Shown here: positions 11,563 through 21,471 of the stretch, piece by piece
Position numbering within the stretch: position 1 is the first letter of the stretch
How the letters are laid out: each line of letters starts with the position of its first letter
Assembly (NCBI GenBank): GCA_013076295.1
Contig: RQOL01000636.1
Span: forward strand, 62,001 to 126,000
From: Sanderia malayensis
Taxonomy: Eukaryota > Cnidaria > Scyphozoa > Semaeostomeae > Pelagiidae
Direction: 5' to 3'
DNA: 64,000 nt
Notes under the pieces: generated by a model
What the model saw: only the letters and a program-made list of their open reading frames with translations
Databases searched by the model: none
What the model was told of the DNA's origin: nothing
Position numbers and translations under genes: made by a program

Positions 11563-11960
11563 ACAGCCTTCATTCATTTCATTTCTAGATGTATTCTTTA
11601 ATTCCTTACATACGTAGTAACAAACATGTTTACATCCATCGCTATCCTCGTATCACGTAGAACAGCATGACCTAGCTTAGTCATAGCTTTGCTGTCGTAA
11701 ACATCCCTAAATGTAGCTTTGTTTAATTATTTCATATATTCACACTTACATTATTACTCATGATTTACGTAGATAAAATTATCTTCCTATTCCTCGTAAC
11801 AGATATATAAATTCGTAGTAAATTTGATAATAGTTAGATTTAGATTTAGTTTTTGGATTCAACAAAACGCACAAAAACACGAACGATTTGTTTATTCTCT
11901 CCAGTCTCTCGAGTCAAGTTCAACATCATCTAAAGCAAGAATATTTGGTGAGATCTTTCT
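11563..11960 (+). other. Possible gypsy 3' LTR remnant
   Basis: Directly after the pol stop comes AT-rich DNA with a TATATAAAT box near 11,805 and a pyrimidine-rich CTCTCCAGTCTCTCGAG stretch near 11,900, the sort of promoter/R layout seen in LTRs. Without a second LTR in the window the boundaries cannot be set, so this is only a suggestion. Confidence 0.3.
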
Positions 11961-12954
11961 TTATTTTATTAGTAGATATAAATATCTTGTGTTTACTAAA
12001 GTCCATTCTCTTATAGAAGAAGGGTGTGGTAGCTTCAATGCTTTTCTTATGAAGTTGCATTCTCGTGGGGAGTAAAAATTAACAGTCAAAGCAAATTGCT
12101 TGACTTCATCACTGTATCTTCTACCAGTGGGCATGGAATGTTTATTTTTCATTTTTAAACAATGCCAAAGATACACCTGAGAATTGATCTCTTAGAACAT
12201 CAATGCTTGATGCAGATAACAAATTGCTATTTTTCAGCGTGTCAAGCAAATCATTCATTGATCTAATTTTGTTATTTCTCCGTCGTAACTTTTGTTGCAA
12301 TAATCTAATTTTTTTTCTCAGAAATCTTTTAGTTGGAGTGATTGGGACACTTTGCCTGACCTTGACTTTCAGGTTTCCATGTTCACAATTGGGAGAGACC
12401 TCATTTTGTTTTCTTTTGGTTGGTACACACGCATATCGTATTAGAGGTCTTCGTTCTTTTACTAATTTTTTCTGAAGTAGTGTTGGAATCTGTGGAAACA
12501 CAGAGGGTATGGCAGAAGGCTTCAAGCGAGGTCGCGGTTGGCCAGGAGGTACTTTATAATCAGAATATAGAAAATGCTCACTGCAGATGTAGGAAAATCT
12601 AGTTGGATTCCATTTACAACGTCTAACTGCCGAAATCCACTGGGTCTGCCTTTCCTTATTTACTGGAAACCTATCAAAGGATTGTCAAGAAAGCGCATCA
12701 GAGGTTGTAAAGAAACATAGAACTGCAGAAACATTGGTGACATCAACACACCGATTAAAGGCAATAGGCCCTGGCCTACTACTGCTGCAACTGCTTTCAC
12801 TGTTCGCGGCAACATTGGCTGTTACTGGTTCCTTCAGACAATCAGAGGATTTAGTTTTCTTGACAATCTGTCTATTTCTACATCCGAATGATATACAAGA
12901 GATGACCATTCTGGGAAACAAAGAAGTTATAGCGCGTATTGAAAAGCCGTACAA
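11961..12954 (-). pseudogene. P-element/THAP9-like transposase, N-terminal part
   Basis: Minus-strand pieces give a THAP zinc finger split over two segments: MVISCISFGCRNRQ (about 12,880-12,900) and FPVNKERQTQW...PTRFSYICSEHF (about 12,560-12,675). They are separated by a probable intron or insertion. A basic coiled segment follows (12,142-12,525: KKIRLLQQKLRRRNNKI, SIDVLRDQFSGVSLALF). After a frame change comes GRRYSDEVKQFALTVNFYSP and YNFIRKALKLPHPS-like sequence (11,961-12,176), the conserved block leading into the P-element catalytic domain. The DDE/RNase H domain itself is absent, so this is a 3'-truncated relic. The THAP domain binds element DNA. Confidence 0.85.
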
Positions 12955-13019
12955 TGCAAGGTCACTCGTGCGTTTTGCCGTGCAAAATTTTTTCTTTTAA
13001 ATTAAGGCGGCTTCAACCT

Positions 13020-13300
13020 CGTTTTGGAAGTCAGCTCTCTAGGTTTTCTATACACTTCATTGGTTATTCCATGTGCTTCCATCTTCTTTGCTAGCTGGAT
13101 ATGCGGGATTTTATCAAAAGCTTTCTGGAAATCTAAATATATGATGTCTACTGGATAGCTTTCATCCATATACTTTGTAATTGACTCCAAAAACGGTAAT
13201 AAGTTTGTGAGACACGACCTCCCCGACAGGAAGCCATGTTGGGTATCTCCTACCAGATCAAACTCTTTTAGGTGCTCGACAATCGCATCTTCTTCGACTG
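13020..13300 (-). pseudogene. LINE reverse transcriptase fragment
   Basis: About 80 codons of RT on the minus strand: QHGFLSGRSCLTNLLPFL, then VDIIYLDFQKAFDKIPH, the palm block with the first catalytic aspartate. Nothing of the FADD block or of the endonuclease is present. The fragment abuts the DUF6589 gene at about 13,310. It belongs to a LINE different from the one at the start of the window. Confidence 0.85.
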
Positions 13301-13319
13301 GAAAGGAAGGGATCGATGC

Positions 13320-13604
13320 ACCATGTTTTCTGATAAGGTGCTCATCAATCGCAAGAATTTGCCAACAAATGTGAAGAAGAAATACAGCGCATGTAAGCAA
13401 TTCTTTGAATTGGAAACTCATGAAAGATTGATAGCTGCAGCTTTAAAGGTTTTTGGCACTAATTCTCCAGGTGGTAAACCAACATCATTGGTTCTTCCTG
13501 ATGCAATATTTAGATTAGCTGCACACATGTAACCCACAAACACCTGATGGTTATTACAAGTATCACCTGTCCACCTGCCAAGAATCTTTTGAATGCTTTA
13601 ATCT
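13320..13604 (+). pseudogene. DUF6589-type gene, upstream remnant
   Basis: Open frame with FSDKVLINRKNLPTNVKKK and a conserved-looking end LPDAIFRLAAHM, then stops. I connect it to the DUF6589 segment at 14,903-15,420 because both are on the plus strand on either side of the inverted-repeat element inserted between them. The link is by position, since this part carries no motif I can name. It starts where the LINE fragment ends, so its own 5' end is lost. Confidence 0.45.
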
Positions 13605-14902
13605 TTTAAATTTCTGGGTAGTTTTGGACGTAAAATCAAGTACTGCACTTTTTAAATTTTGAAATTCGCTCATTAACACCTCTTTTCCCAGCTCTAAAAG
13701 TACGATTTTCAGAAAAAAGTCGGGCAAAAACAAAACTGGGGCGAGGCCAGTATGACGTATATGCCGGAACGCATGAATTTTATTTTATTGAGTGTTCAGT
13801 ACTAATTCAACGTTTTGCATATCTATAGTCAAAGCCAAGTCCTATTTAAAAATAAATCATGCCACGAACTAGTTCAGGATCTGAGGAATCTGTTGATGCC
13901 TCGTTTATCATGAAAAGCGTGAATTTTTTACAAAAATGAGGATGATTTGCTCATGCTTATAAGACTTAGACCAGATCGGGTCGGTTAAAAATTTGCAAAA
14001 TCGCCTGGCTGGACAGGTCTTGGCACGGTAAAGCAGAGTTTCGCTATTTTGGACTAATAATGCATGAAAATAACCCTATTGGTCTTATCTGGTATTTGAA
14101 GCAGCAGCTCATATTATTTCAAGTGTAGGTATGGTCATAGCTGTGTAGAAAACTAGAAAATCCCTTCCAGGAGTGTAAACATTAATGTCCAGAGATAGAA
14201 GATTTCACAAGTTCAATGTGAATTTGAAGAAAAAACTTTCCAGCACAATGTTGGGCTTCTTACTGGTGTTCTGGTTTCGATCATATTGTCTGACTTTGTC
14301 AACAATGTACATCTTGCCTTGGGTTTCAATGTAATCACCAAGATCACCAATTTATAACAAGAGCTCCATGGTTATGTCAACCAAACAATTTCAATTTGAG
14401 CAATTTTTTAACAGCGCATCACTTAAGCATTTCAATATCTTGACAAAAGCCCAAGTAGTAAGTACAAAAATGATCCATAATTATCTTGCTAAAACAAAGC
14501 ACATGGCGAAATTTGATGAAATAGATTATAGAACTGATGGAAACGACAAACAAACTCATTATATCACAATTCACGAACGTTAGCTGGTTGTTTTATCACG
14601 CAAATGAAAGGAAGGAAGAGGTTGAGTGATGAATAGATAACCACGTGAGGCGTGTGAATACTGGAAAAATCCATTGTCACTGCATCAGCTTTGCCGTTCC
14701 GGCATGTATGTCACACAGCCTCGGCCCAGATCGTTTCACATTGTGCGACATTTTCAGAAATGGCCTGAAAGTCGCACTTTTGGAGCCGTGAAAAGAGGTG
14801 TTAAGGAGCGAATTTTGTAATTTAAAAAGTGCAGTACCTGTTTTTACGTCAAAAACTACCCAGAAATGAAATAAAAAAATATGGTGAGAGTAGCCCTTTA
14901 AA
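13605..14902. mobile_element. Inverted-repeat DNA element, both arms (copy 2)
   Basis: Arms of roughly 150 bp face each other: the left reads CTGGGTAGTTTTGGACG then TACTGCACTTTTTAAAT from 13,613, and the right is its reverse complement at about 14,700-14,868. The right end extends to GTAGCCCTTTAA, which is also the end of copy 1 at 2,715. The left arm lacks that outer 30 bp. Between the arms lies the 14,368-14,583 ORF shared with copy 1 and AT-rich DNA, with no transposase. It interrupts a DUF6589 gene, so it is an insertion. Superfamily unassigned. Confidence 0.78.
14368..14583 (+). CDS. Conserved ORF of the inverted-repeat element, copy 2
   Basis: Counterpart of the 3,157-3,441 ORF. It shares KQFQFEQ, a MIHNYLAKTKH block and YRTDGNDKQTHYITIHE, then stops earlier (TAG) than copy 1. 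Function unknown. Conservation of residues between two decayed copies is the only reason to list it. Confidence 0.38.
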   Translation: MVMSTKQFQFEQFFNSASLKHFNILTKAQVVSTKMIHNYLAKTKHMAKFDEIDYRTDGNDKQTHYITIHER

Positions 14903-15420
14903 GTCGATGGTAAAAAGAGAAAAGATGATGAGAAGCAGCATGGATTTCAGAAGCAGCAACATCAAAACTCAACAAGCCAACAGCACCCTAACCGATGACA
15001 TCTTCACATATCAATGTTGCTTTTTAGAATATGGAATGATTCAGTTAAATTTTTTTGATGCTCTAACAGAAGGTGATGGTGCAAGAGTTTTACAATCATG
15101 GAAGTTCATGTTACCATATCTTTTTAATGATGAAGGATCAAGTAGAAATAATGCACTTGAAGCACTCTATCTGTTGTTTCAGCATTTTGCTATTATGAGT
15201 CCCAGGGATGCACACTGATTGATATGGAACAGATCTCATAAACTTAAGTATCGAAATGGGAGCAATGTACTCCTTGACATGACATTAGAACACTATGATA
15301 AATCTCATGATAAAAACAATTCTCAAGAAACATGGGTCAAATGTCACAAACAAAAATGCAATCAAATGCCTGATAAAACCTGCCACTGTAAACAAAGGAC
15401 TGATTGATAATTATGATTTG
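14903..15420 (+). pseudogene. DUF6589 domain protein, C-terminal segment
   Basis: The frame 14,903-15,218 carries EYGMIQLNFFDALTEGDG, VLQSWKFMLPYLF and ALEALYLLFQHFAIMSPRDA. After an in-frame TGA it continues LIWNRSHKLKYRNGSNV and LLDMTLEHYDKS (to 15,407). This order (GDG, W.FML, EAL, AH.L.WNR, LD...EH) is what I know as the C-terminus of DUF6589 proteins, an uncharacterised family multiplied in cnidarian and sponge genomes. Its upstream part is separated by the inverted-repeat element. One stop and probable frame slips make it a relic. Confidence 0.78.
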
Positions 15421-15474
15421 TCCTGTAGTCTCATGAAAAGATGTGGCAGACACATATGAGGTGCGGATTCCGCC

Positions 15475-15785
15475 ATTATTATCACTGTTTTATTATGATG
15501 CATCATTTTTCATTATGATGCATCACTTTTCATTATGTTGCATCATTTTTCATTATCATGCATCATTTTTCATTATGATGTGTTGATTTTCATTATGATG
15601 TACTGATTTACATTATGATGTACAGATTTTGATTATGATGCATCATTTTTCATTATCATGCACCACTTTTCATCATAATATACTGATTTTCATTATGATG
15701 TACTCATTTTCATTGTGATGCATACTTTTCATTATCATGCACCACTTTTCATTATGATGTGCTGATCTTCATTATGATGTACCAT
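15475..15785. repeat. 20-bp minisatellite, about 15 copies
   Basis: Tandem array of a 20-bp unit with consensus CATTATGATGCATCATTTTT. Variants change the GCATCA core to GTACTGA, GTGTTGA or GCACCAC while keeping CATTAT.ATG and TTTTCATTAT. It separates the DUF6589 relic from the G2E3-like fragment. No coding content. Confidence 0.9.
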
Positions 15786-15837
15786 GTGTCTTGTGACCTC
15801 CTGGCTGGTGACCTCATGGCTCCTTTTCTTTGCAAAA

Positions 15838-17156
15838 ATGGAGCCGAACCAAGCAGAGCACGTTCAAGAACTGTTGCAGAAGGCATTGCACATGGTACAA
15901 AATATCCAATCTCCTGCAACAACCCAAAGAAGCATCTTGTCCTCTGCTGAGCGTGATAACTTGCCAGGGCCTAGTCTTCGTTCCAATGAGAACAGCAGAC
16001 GTGATTCTGGCCAATCAAATATCAACACAGAGCTTCAGCAGCTTTTCCCACATCTGTATGGATCTCGTGGAACTGGAAAAGTCGGAAATGCATCTTCTCC
16101 ATCCACGGCTTCACCAAGGTGGATACCATCCGGAAAAGGTCACGGGAGATACTCAAAGAAAAATTGCAAGCTAAAAGAAAATTTTTTTCTTTGAGCAACA
16201 AAGATCAAACGGAAACACCAACTCAGGCTGAAAGGAGACAGTTGTGTGTCTTGGGACTTGGTGAAAAAAGGTTTTGTTGCCATCTCAAGGTTCAGTGTTA
16301 GACTTGCAAAAAGGTATTCAGGAATCATTTCCACAACTCTCTGAAGCTGGTGGTTTTGAGTTGATGTACAATGAGCCATATAGAAAGAAGTTGCTTGTAA
16401 TTCCACCAGGTCCCAATGGTTTGACTGTTCACTGTGTCACAGCTTGTTGGTCAGGGGAAAGTGTTTGTGCGCCCAATACAGCACTCACTGCACAGTTTGG
16501 CAAGAGAAAGTAGTACTCCAACGTACTTGACGAACACTGTGAATTTCGCTTTGATTTAATTCCTGTTAATGATTTGAGAGAGCATGTTCAGGTATGATTT
16601 TTGCGTTTTTATGAATTATGTTAATGAATGATTTTTAATTCATGGTAATTGAAGTTTATCATAAAATTTAAACTGTAAAACGTGCTACATTTTTTCAATT
16701 ATTTGACTTTTTTTAAATATTATTTCTTTGCAGAACTGCATGGGATTAGCAGAAACAGCAGGGACAATCGGGCAGGCGCAATTGCAATCAGTTAATGAGC
16801 AGGCTCTTTTGCAACTTGCAGACCAAGAACAAATGTCAGCTGTAATACAGAAGAAAGTTTCCTGCCCCACATGCAATGGAATGTTTCTTTTGAATACTAT
16901 TGAACAACATGCTGATAGCTGTTGTGAGGAAAACTGCCAGTTTGAGAATCTTATGTCAACATTGGAAAGTCCTGAAGTAGAATATACAGAGCAAGCTAAT
17001 GAATCAGAGGATTACAACAAGCCTCGTGATCTGAAGGATGTGATGAAACATATAACTTCCTTTGTCTTCAATGCAAAGGATACCAGGATAGATGTAAGGA
17101 GGAAATTTCTTTGGGAGGACTATACAGCTGCAAGGAGAATTTCATGCATCACTTAA
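15838..17156 (+). pseudogene. G2E3-like (HECT ligase family) gene fragment
   Basis: Starts MEPNQAEHVQELLQK. A low-complexity region leads to FSLSNKDQTETPTQAERR and GLGEK (about 16,185-16,265), then FPQLSEAGGFELMY, KLLVIPPGPNGLTV and, in another frame, KVFVRPIQ. This order is typical of fish and cnidarian G2E3-like proteins. A first UBZ-like finger (HCEFRFDLIPVNDLREHVQ|NC) spans a phase-0 GT-AG intron at 16,592-16,733. A second finger, CPTCNGMFLLNTIEQHADSC, lies at about 16,860-16,920. RRKFLWEDYTAARR is where the HECT domain should begin, but the sequence stops there. An in-frame TAG (16,511) and two frame slips confirm decay. The intron shows it is not a retrocopy. Confidence 0.72.
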
Positions 17157-17369
17157 CATATCGATATCTTTGGATACCGTCGCTAGGACATTCAGAATTT
17201 TCTTGGCGTAGACAGATTTCCAAATTTCAATTCGTTCTTTTACATCCTCCAGGGAGAAGATGTACTGACAATTTTGTTGAACTTGATTTATATGGCGTTC
17301 GGTAAATCCACCTTTTCGGCGCAAAGTCCATGTGTTACTCACGGCCATGTGACCTTTAAAATAGCCCAT
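17157..17369 (-). pseudogene. Conserved repeat-borne fragment of unknown function
   Basis: Minus-strand frame with GGFTERHINQVQQN and YIFSLEDVKERIEIWKSVYA, a helical, charged stretch I associate with multi-copy cnidarian element proteins but cannot name. It faces the THAP-like ORF at 17,453 across about 85 bp, a divergent arrangement. No catalytic residues are visible. Its 3' end is cut at the G2E3-like fragment. Confidence 0.4.
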
Positions 17370-17452
17370 TTTGATTGGCTAAGGTTTCATCTTTGTAAAC
17401 AGAGGCGCGAAAACTAGGACAAGCTTGTAGAAGAAAGAACAACCAAGATAAG

Positions 17453-17890
17453 ATGGTAAAACACTGTTACTACAAGCAATGCAACAACGACTCCAGACGA
17501 CCAAATGCTCCTACAATGAAAAACAGGTACGGTGAATATGTCAAGTTCCTTCATTTTCTGGGGAAAGTTAGAAACACAGCCAAAGCAAGGCTGTGGATGC
17601 ACGCATGTTATAGGCCATGCAAGTCGCAATGCTTACATAAGCTGACCTACATGCATTTCATTTGTTCCCTACATTTTAATGGAGAAAATGTCCCAACTGA
17701 TAGGTATCCAGATCCTGTACCAGAATCTTTGTCAAGGAAGGAAAGAGAAGAGTTAGAGCACGAATTTAATTGGCTTAGAAAAAGAGCCGATTAAGACATT
17801 GAACAAACGGATTTAGTAGTGGAGGATGATTATGACAGACTCATCAAAAAATGTAAGAAAGCAAGGCCAGGCCCGGTGCCATTTGATTAA
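17453..17890 (+). pseudogene. THAP-like zinc-finger ORF
   Basis: Begins MVKHCYYKQCNNDSRRP, the CxxxxC opening of a THAP-like finger. Then come VKFLHFLGK, W.HACYRPC and FICSLHFNGE, which supply the W and the CxxH half-site. A tail PDPVPESLSRKEREELE leads to a TAA at 17,792-17,794, after which the same frame continues LVVEDDYDRLIKKCKKA to about 17,890. THAP domains bind DNA and commonly sit at the N-terminus of P- and ISL2EU-type transposases. No catalytic domain follows here. Confidence 0.62.
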
Positions 17891-18168
17891 AATGGTTTGT
17901 TATGTTTTTTGGTGGTGGAATTTAAATTCATGAAATGAAAGGTTATGGTGGTACGGTAAAGTTTAAAAAAACAACGCTTCTACCATTTTTCATTAGTGTG
18001 TAATGTATTGTTAAAGTTGTAGAGTTTACATAATTAGAGAGCGACGGTTCCAAATTGTTGCCCCGGGAGACGTTCGACGAATTTCTTTCAAAATTTTCAA
18101 AATTACAGAAGATGCTGAGAATTTATGATTTATTTTCTGTGATTTTCACTGCTTGAAGAAGCTTTATA

Positions 18169-19241
18169 ATGTTGAATCAAGTTGTTATTAGTGAGAGAAA
18201 CAAAGCGTACATATATTTACTTTGGCAGGAGTCGAAGCTCTCCTATCGAGAGATCGCTGGACAGTGTAAGATCTCCAAGTCTAGCGCAGAGAGGATCTGC
18301 AAGGAGGGACTGGAAGAGAAAGTCCCTAAGAAAAGGAGTGGCATGCCGGAAATTCTAAGCCGCAGGGACAAAGATCACTTCCTTCGGAACTATGAGGGAA
18401 AGCAATCCTAATGTCCATATGATGGAAGTGGCGAAGGAATGTGACATCACAGAGATAAGTAAGAAGACCTTGTGTTGAGTGTTTACGACCTCCGGCTATC
18501 AGTGTATTCGCCCTAGAAGGAAAGGCCTGCTGAATCTGAAAGACAAAAATAAGAGGGTGGCATATGCCCTGAAGGCATTGAAAGACGTTAGCCCTGCTTT
18601 TTGGACATTGGATGTATTGCTGTACCTGGATGCAGTATCCTTTGTCTATTAGTTGAATCCATACGAGGATGTTTTGTCCCCAGCAGGCAGAGTATGGAGG
18701 AAGCCGGGTGAAGGCCTGGATATCACTGTGAAGGGCAGCAAGGATCTGCCAGGTGGAAGGGCATGTCACTATGTGGTAGGTATTTGCTATGGTGCTGGAG
18801 CTGTATTGGGGGAGGAGTATTCCAGCATGAATGGCAAGTGTTTTTCTAATTTTTTTGAATCGACATTGCATCAAGTACTTTTAGATAGAGCAAGATTAAC
18901 AGGGAAAGAGAGTCTTTCATTTTTTGCAGGACAATGACCCAAGCCAGAACAGTGCCATGGCAAGAGATGCCATGAAGATCATTGGAGCAGAAGTTGTCAA
19001 TATTCCACCAAGGTCCCCGGACATCAACCTGATAGAGAACTTTTTTGACAATGTTAAAAGAAAACTGAACAAGGATGCGTTGGAAAGAAGGATAACAAGA
19101 GAGACTTTTAATAATTTCAAACTCAGAATTATAGATACCATTACTAATTATGATACAGATATAATAGAGAAGACAATTCAAAGCATGTACAATTGCTTAA
19201 CTATAATTTCTAAGAATAAAGGTTGTAGAACTAATTATTAA
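18169..19241 (+). pseudogene. Tc1/mariner-group transposase, DD34E
   Basis: N-terminal helix-turn-helix: YIYLLWQESKLSYREIA and ISKSSAERICKEG. After a frame change near 18,405 the catalytic region has YLDAVSF (first Asp), then GGRACHYVVGICYGAGAV. A T-run near 18,925 shifts the frame into QDNDPSQNS and IPPRSPDINLIENFF. I count 34 residues between the Asp of QDND and the Glu of LIEN, giving DD34E as in Tc1. At least two frameshifts inactivate it. I could not find its terminal repeats with confidence. Confidence 0.85.
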
Positions 19242-19478
19242 TCAAATTTTTGTATATAAAGTTGCAGAATTGGGTAGAAATTTATGCACGGAATATTCTT
19301 CTTTGTAGATTACAGCAGCAGGGGATAAAGTTATTGAAATAAATGTAGAAGTTCTTGTATTATTGTAAGTACACATTGACTTTTGTCAATATGTGATATG
19401 TCACATTATTTGAAGCTCTAAAAATTGTTGTCAACCCGTGATGTGTGTTCAAATGAGATGAACTGAAATGTTGAAAAG
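19242..19478. other. No supported gene
   Basis: Short spacer between the mariner-type gene and the alpha-kinase transposon. I compared it with the region before 18,169 for inverted ends and saw none. Confidence 0.45.
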
Positions 19479-19483
19479 TATTG

Positions 19484-19822
19484 TATGGTGGCCCATGGCT
19501 ATCAACACGAATAATGAAGTTTTTCACGCATTTGATTGCAAATTATTATCATTTTTAGAATAATTAAATAAAAATTTACTAATTTAATAAATAATATAAA
19601 ATAAAATAAAATTTAATTTTACAAATAATTTATTAGTTTAATAATTTTCAATGTTGAAAAAGATGTTTTATTCATCTTATTAAATAGTATAATGAAAATT
19701 TAATTTAATTTACCAAAATAACAAGATAATAATTTTGAATTAAAAAATATTCAAAAAAGAATTTTTTTGCAACGTGGCCCATCGCTATCAACTATCATTA
19801 AAGTACTCAGTGTAATTTACCG
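19484..19822. repeat. Left inverted arm of the alpha-kinase transposon
   Basis: AT-rich arm that matches 22,882-23,246 in reverse complement from GTGGCCCATGGCTATCAAC through TTTTCAATGTTGAAAAAGA to CATCGCTATCAACTATCA and AAAGTACT. Differences are scattered substitutions and small indels. Note that CATCGCTATCAAC near the inner edge repeats the outer CATGGCTATCAAC word. Confidence 0.9.
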
Positions 19823-19986
19823 GGAAAGCACTCCATTTTGTTCATGGGCCTAATCTCAGGACAAATATATAATACTGCACAAATAGGTGTTATAAATCTA
19901 CCTCTACAGTATTTGCATTCATGGTGCAGTCAAGAGAAAGTCAAAGGGCATTTGGACTTAAGAACTGGAGGGAGGATGAAAGTCTG

Positions 19987-21340
19987 GAAAAGTCTTCAGA
20001 CGTTATGTTGGCTCCAACTTAAAACGAGAAGAAATACTCTACTTCGTGAAGAGAGACTACTACAGATACAGCTGGAGTATAACTCTTGATCAACGATTGA
20101 GATATTTTGGCGTTCGGCATGTGAACAGAACTACTCCATTGCCAGAAGTTATAGATGCAGTACAGGCAGAATTTGATGGTGGAGGGCAAAAGCTTGGATA
20201 TCGAAGTATGAATCTGAAGTTAAGAAATGAACATGGCAGTTTTGTACCCAGGAAACTTGTGAAGGAGTTGCACCGAGGAAACTTCGGAAAAATAAAAAGG
20301 GTATGAAAAGACCTTTCATATGTGATGTCCCCAACCAGCTCTTCTCATCGGATGGGCATGACAAAATGTTGGGGTTTCAGAACAGTACCTTCCCCCTTGC
20401 CATGTATGGCTGCCTGGATACATTTTCCAGAAAAATCACATTTCTCAACGTTTAGACTGGGAACTCCCTTGTGATTGGAAAATTTTTTATGATGTATCTG
20501 AATAAAGCAAAAGTCATTCCAAATTATACACGCATTGATAAGGGGACTGAAACTGGTGTGATGGCTGCTATACATACATATCTCAGGAGTAAAACTGACT
20601 TATTTTTTTTATTTTATATTCTGCGAAAGTTGACAACATTCATTTCAGTGCTAGTCTACTAGGCGTAACAATTACACTATTTTGTCAGTCGAGAAAGTTC
20701 ACTTTGCTTTCTGTTGTTCTTTTCGTTCTGTTTAATTTGTTTACTTCGGACTCTGATCTATTACACCCGTTGCTGATGACTTTTTTAAGCGTGAGCAGTG
20801 GTCTACCTCGGCATCGGTTAGGCTCGTCAGAGAAGAGATAGATGACACTGTCATCTATGGCTCCTCTACATCAAATAAAATTGAACGCTGGTGGAGGGAA
20901 CTTCACGAACGAATGGAGAAGGGCCTAAATCATACTTGAACCAGTTGTTATCAAGATGCCTTTATGATCCACATAATTCAAGGGATTGTAATAATTTAGC
21001 ATATATATTCATCCCTGTGCTAAAAAGGGAATGTGATGCTTTTGTTAGATTATGGAATTCACACAGGATAAGACAACAGAAAAAGTTGCAACTTCCAACA
21101 GGCATACCCGATCATATGTATGCATTTCCAGAACATTATGGGGGCGAGAACAAAGGTTTTGTTGTGACAGAAAATGATCTAATTGATGCAGCTGACTATG
21201 CAGAGTTGATAAATGCGCCAGATGATTACTTGTCTGTTGAAGATAGAGCAAGATTTAGTGGCTTTGTACCTGAACTAAGCAATCTGGAGTTTAGAGAAGC
21301 TGTTGCAGTCTATGAGTATCTGAAAAATAATTGCCCTTGA
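19987..21340 (+). pseudogene. DDE/integrase-like transposase of the alpha-kinase transposon
   Basis: Opening block REEILYFVKRDYYRYSWS (about 20,030), then RLRYFGV, PEVIDAVQAEFDGGG and GYRSMNLKLRNEHG (to 20,306). After a stop and frame change come SSDGHDKMLGFQNSTFPLA (first Asp) and GCLDTFSRK. After an in-frame stop come RIDKGTETGVMAAIHTYLR (second Asp) and, at about 20,860-20,900, STSNKIERWWRELHERME (Glu). The C-terminus at 20,891-21,340 has PVLKRECDAFVRLWNSHRIR and PDHMYAFPEHYGG. This order matches an 'integrase core' family common in cnidarian and other animal genomes. A non-coding stretch (about 20,590-20,780) may be an intron. Multiple stops make it inactive. Confidence 0.84.
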
Positions 21341-21471
21341 TATATATCAAAACTGACATTAACACAGCTAACATAGTCGGTGAAAGCAACTTGTAATAAA
21401 CAAAATATTAATAGTATCTTTAAGCGTCCATATATTGCAATATCCTATGAAAAATGATTACACAGCCATTT

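Noticed and set aside
12734..13000. Plus-strand 88-codon ORF with a hydrophobic stretch
   Set aside because: It is antisense to the THAP finger of the P-element-like gene and has no family features.
13605..14902. Firm piggyBac assignment
   Set aside because: TTAA-like sequence is at one end only and no transposase is present; left as unassigned.
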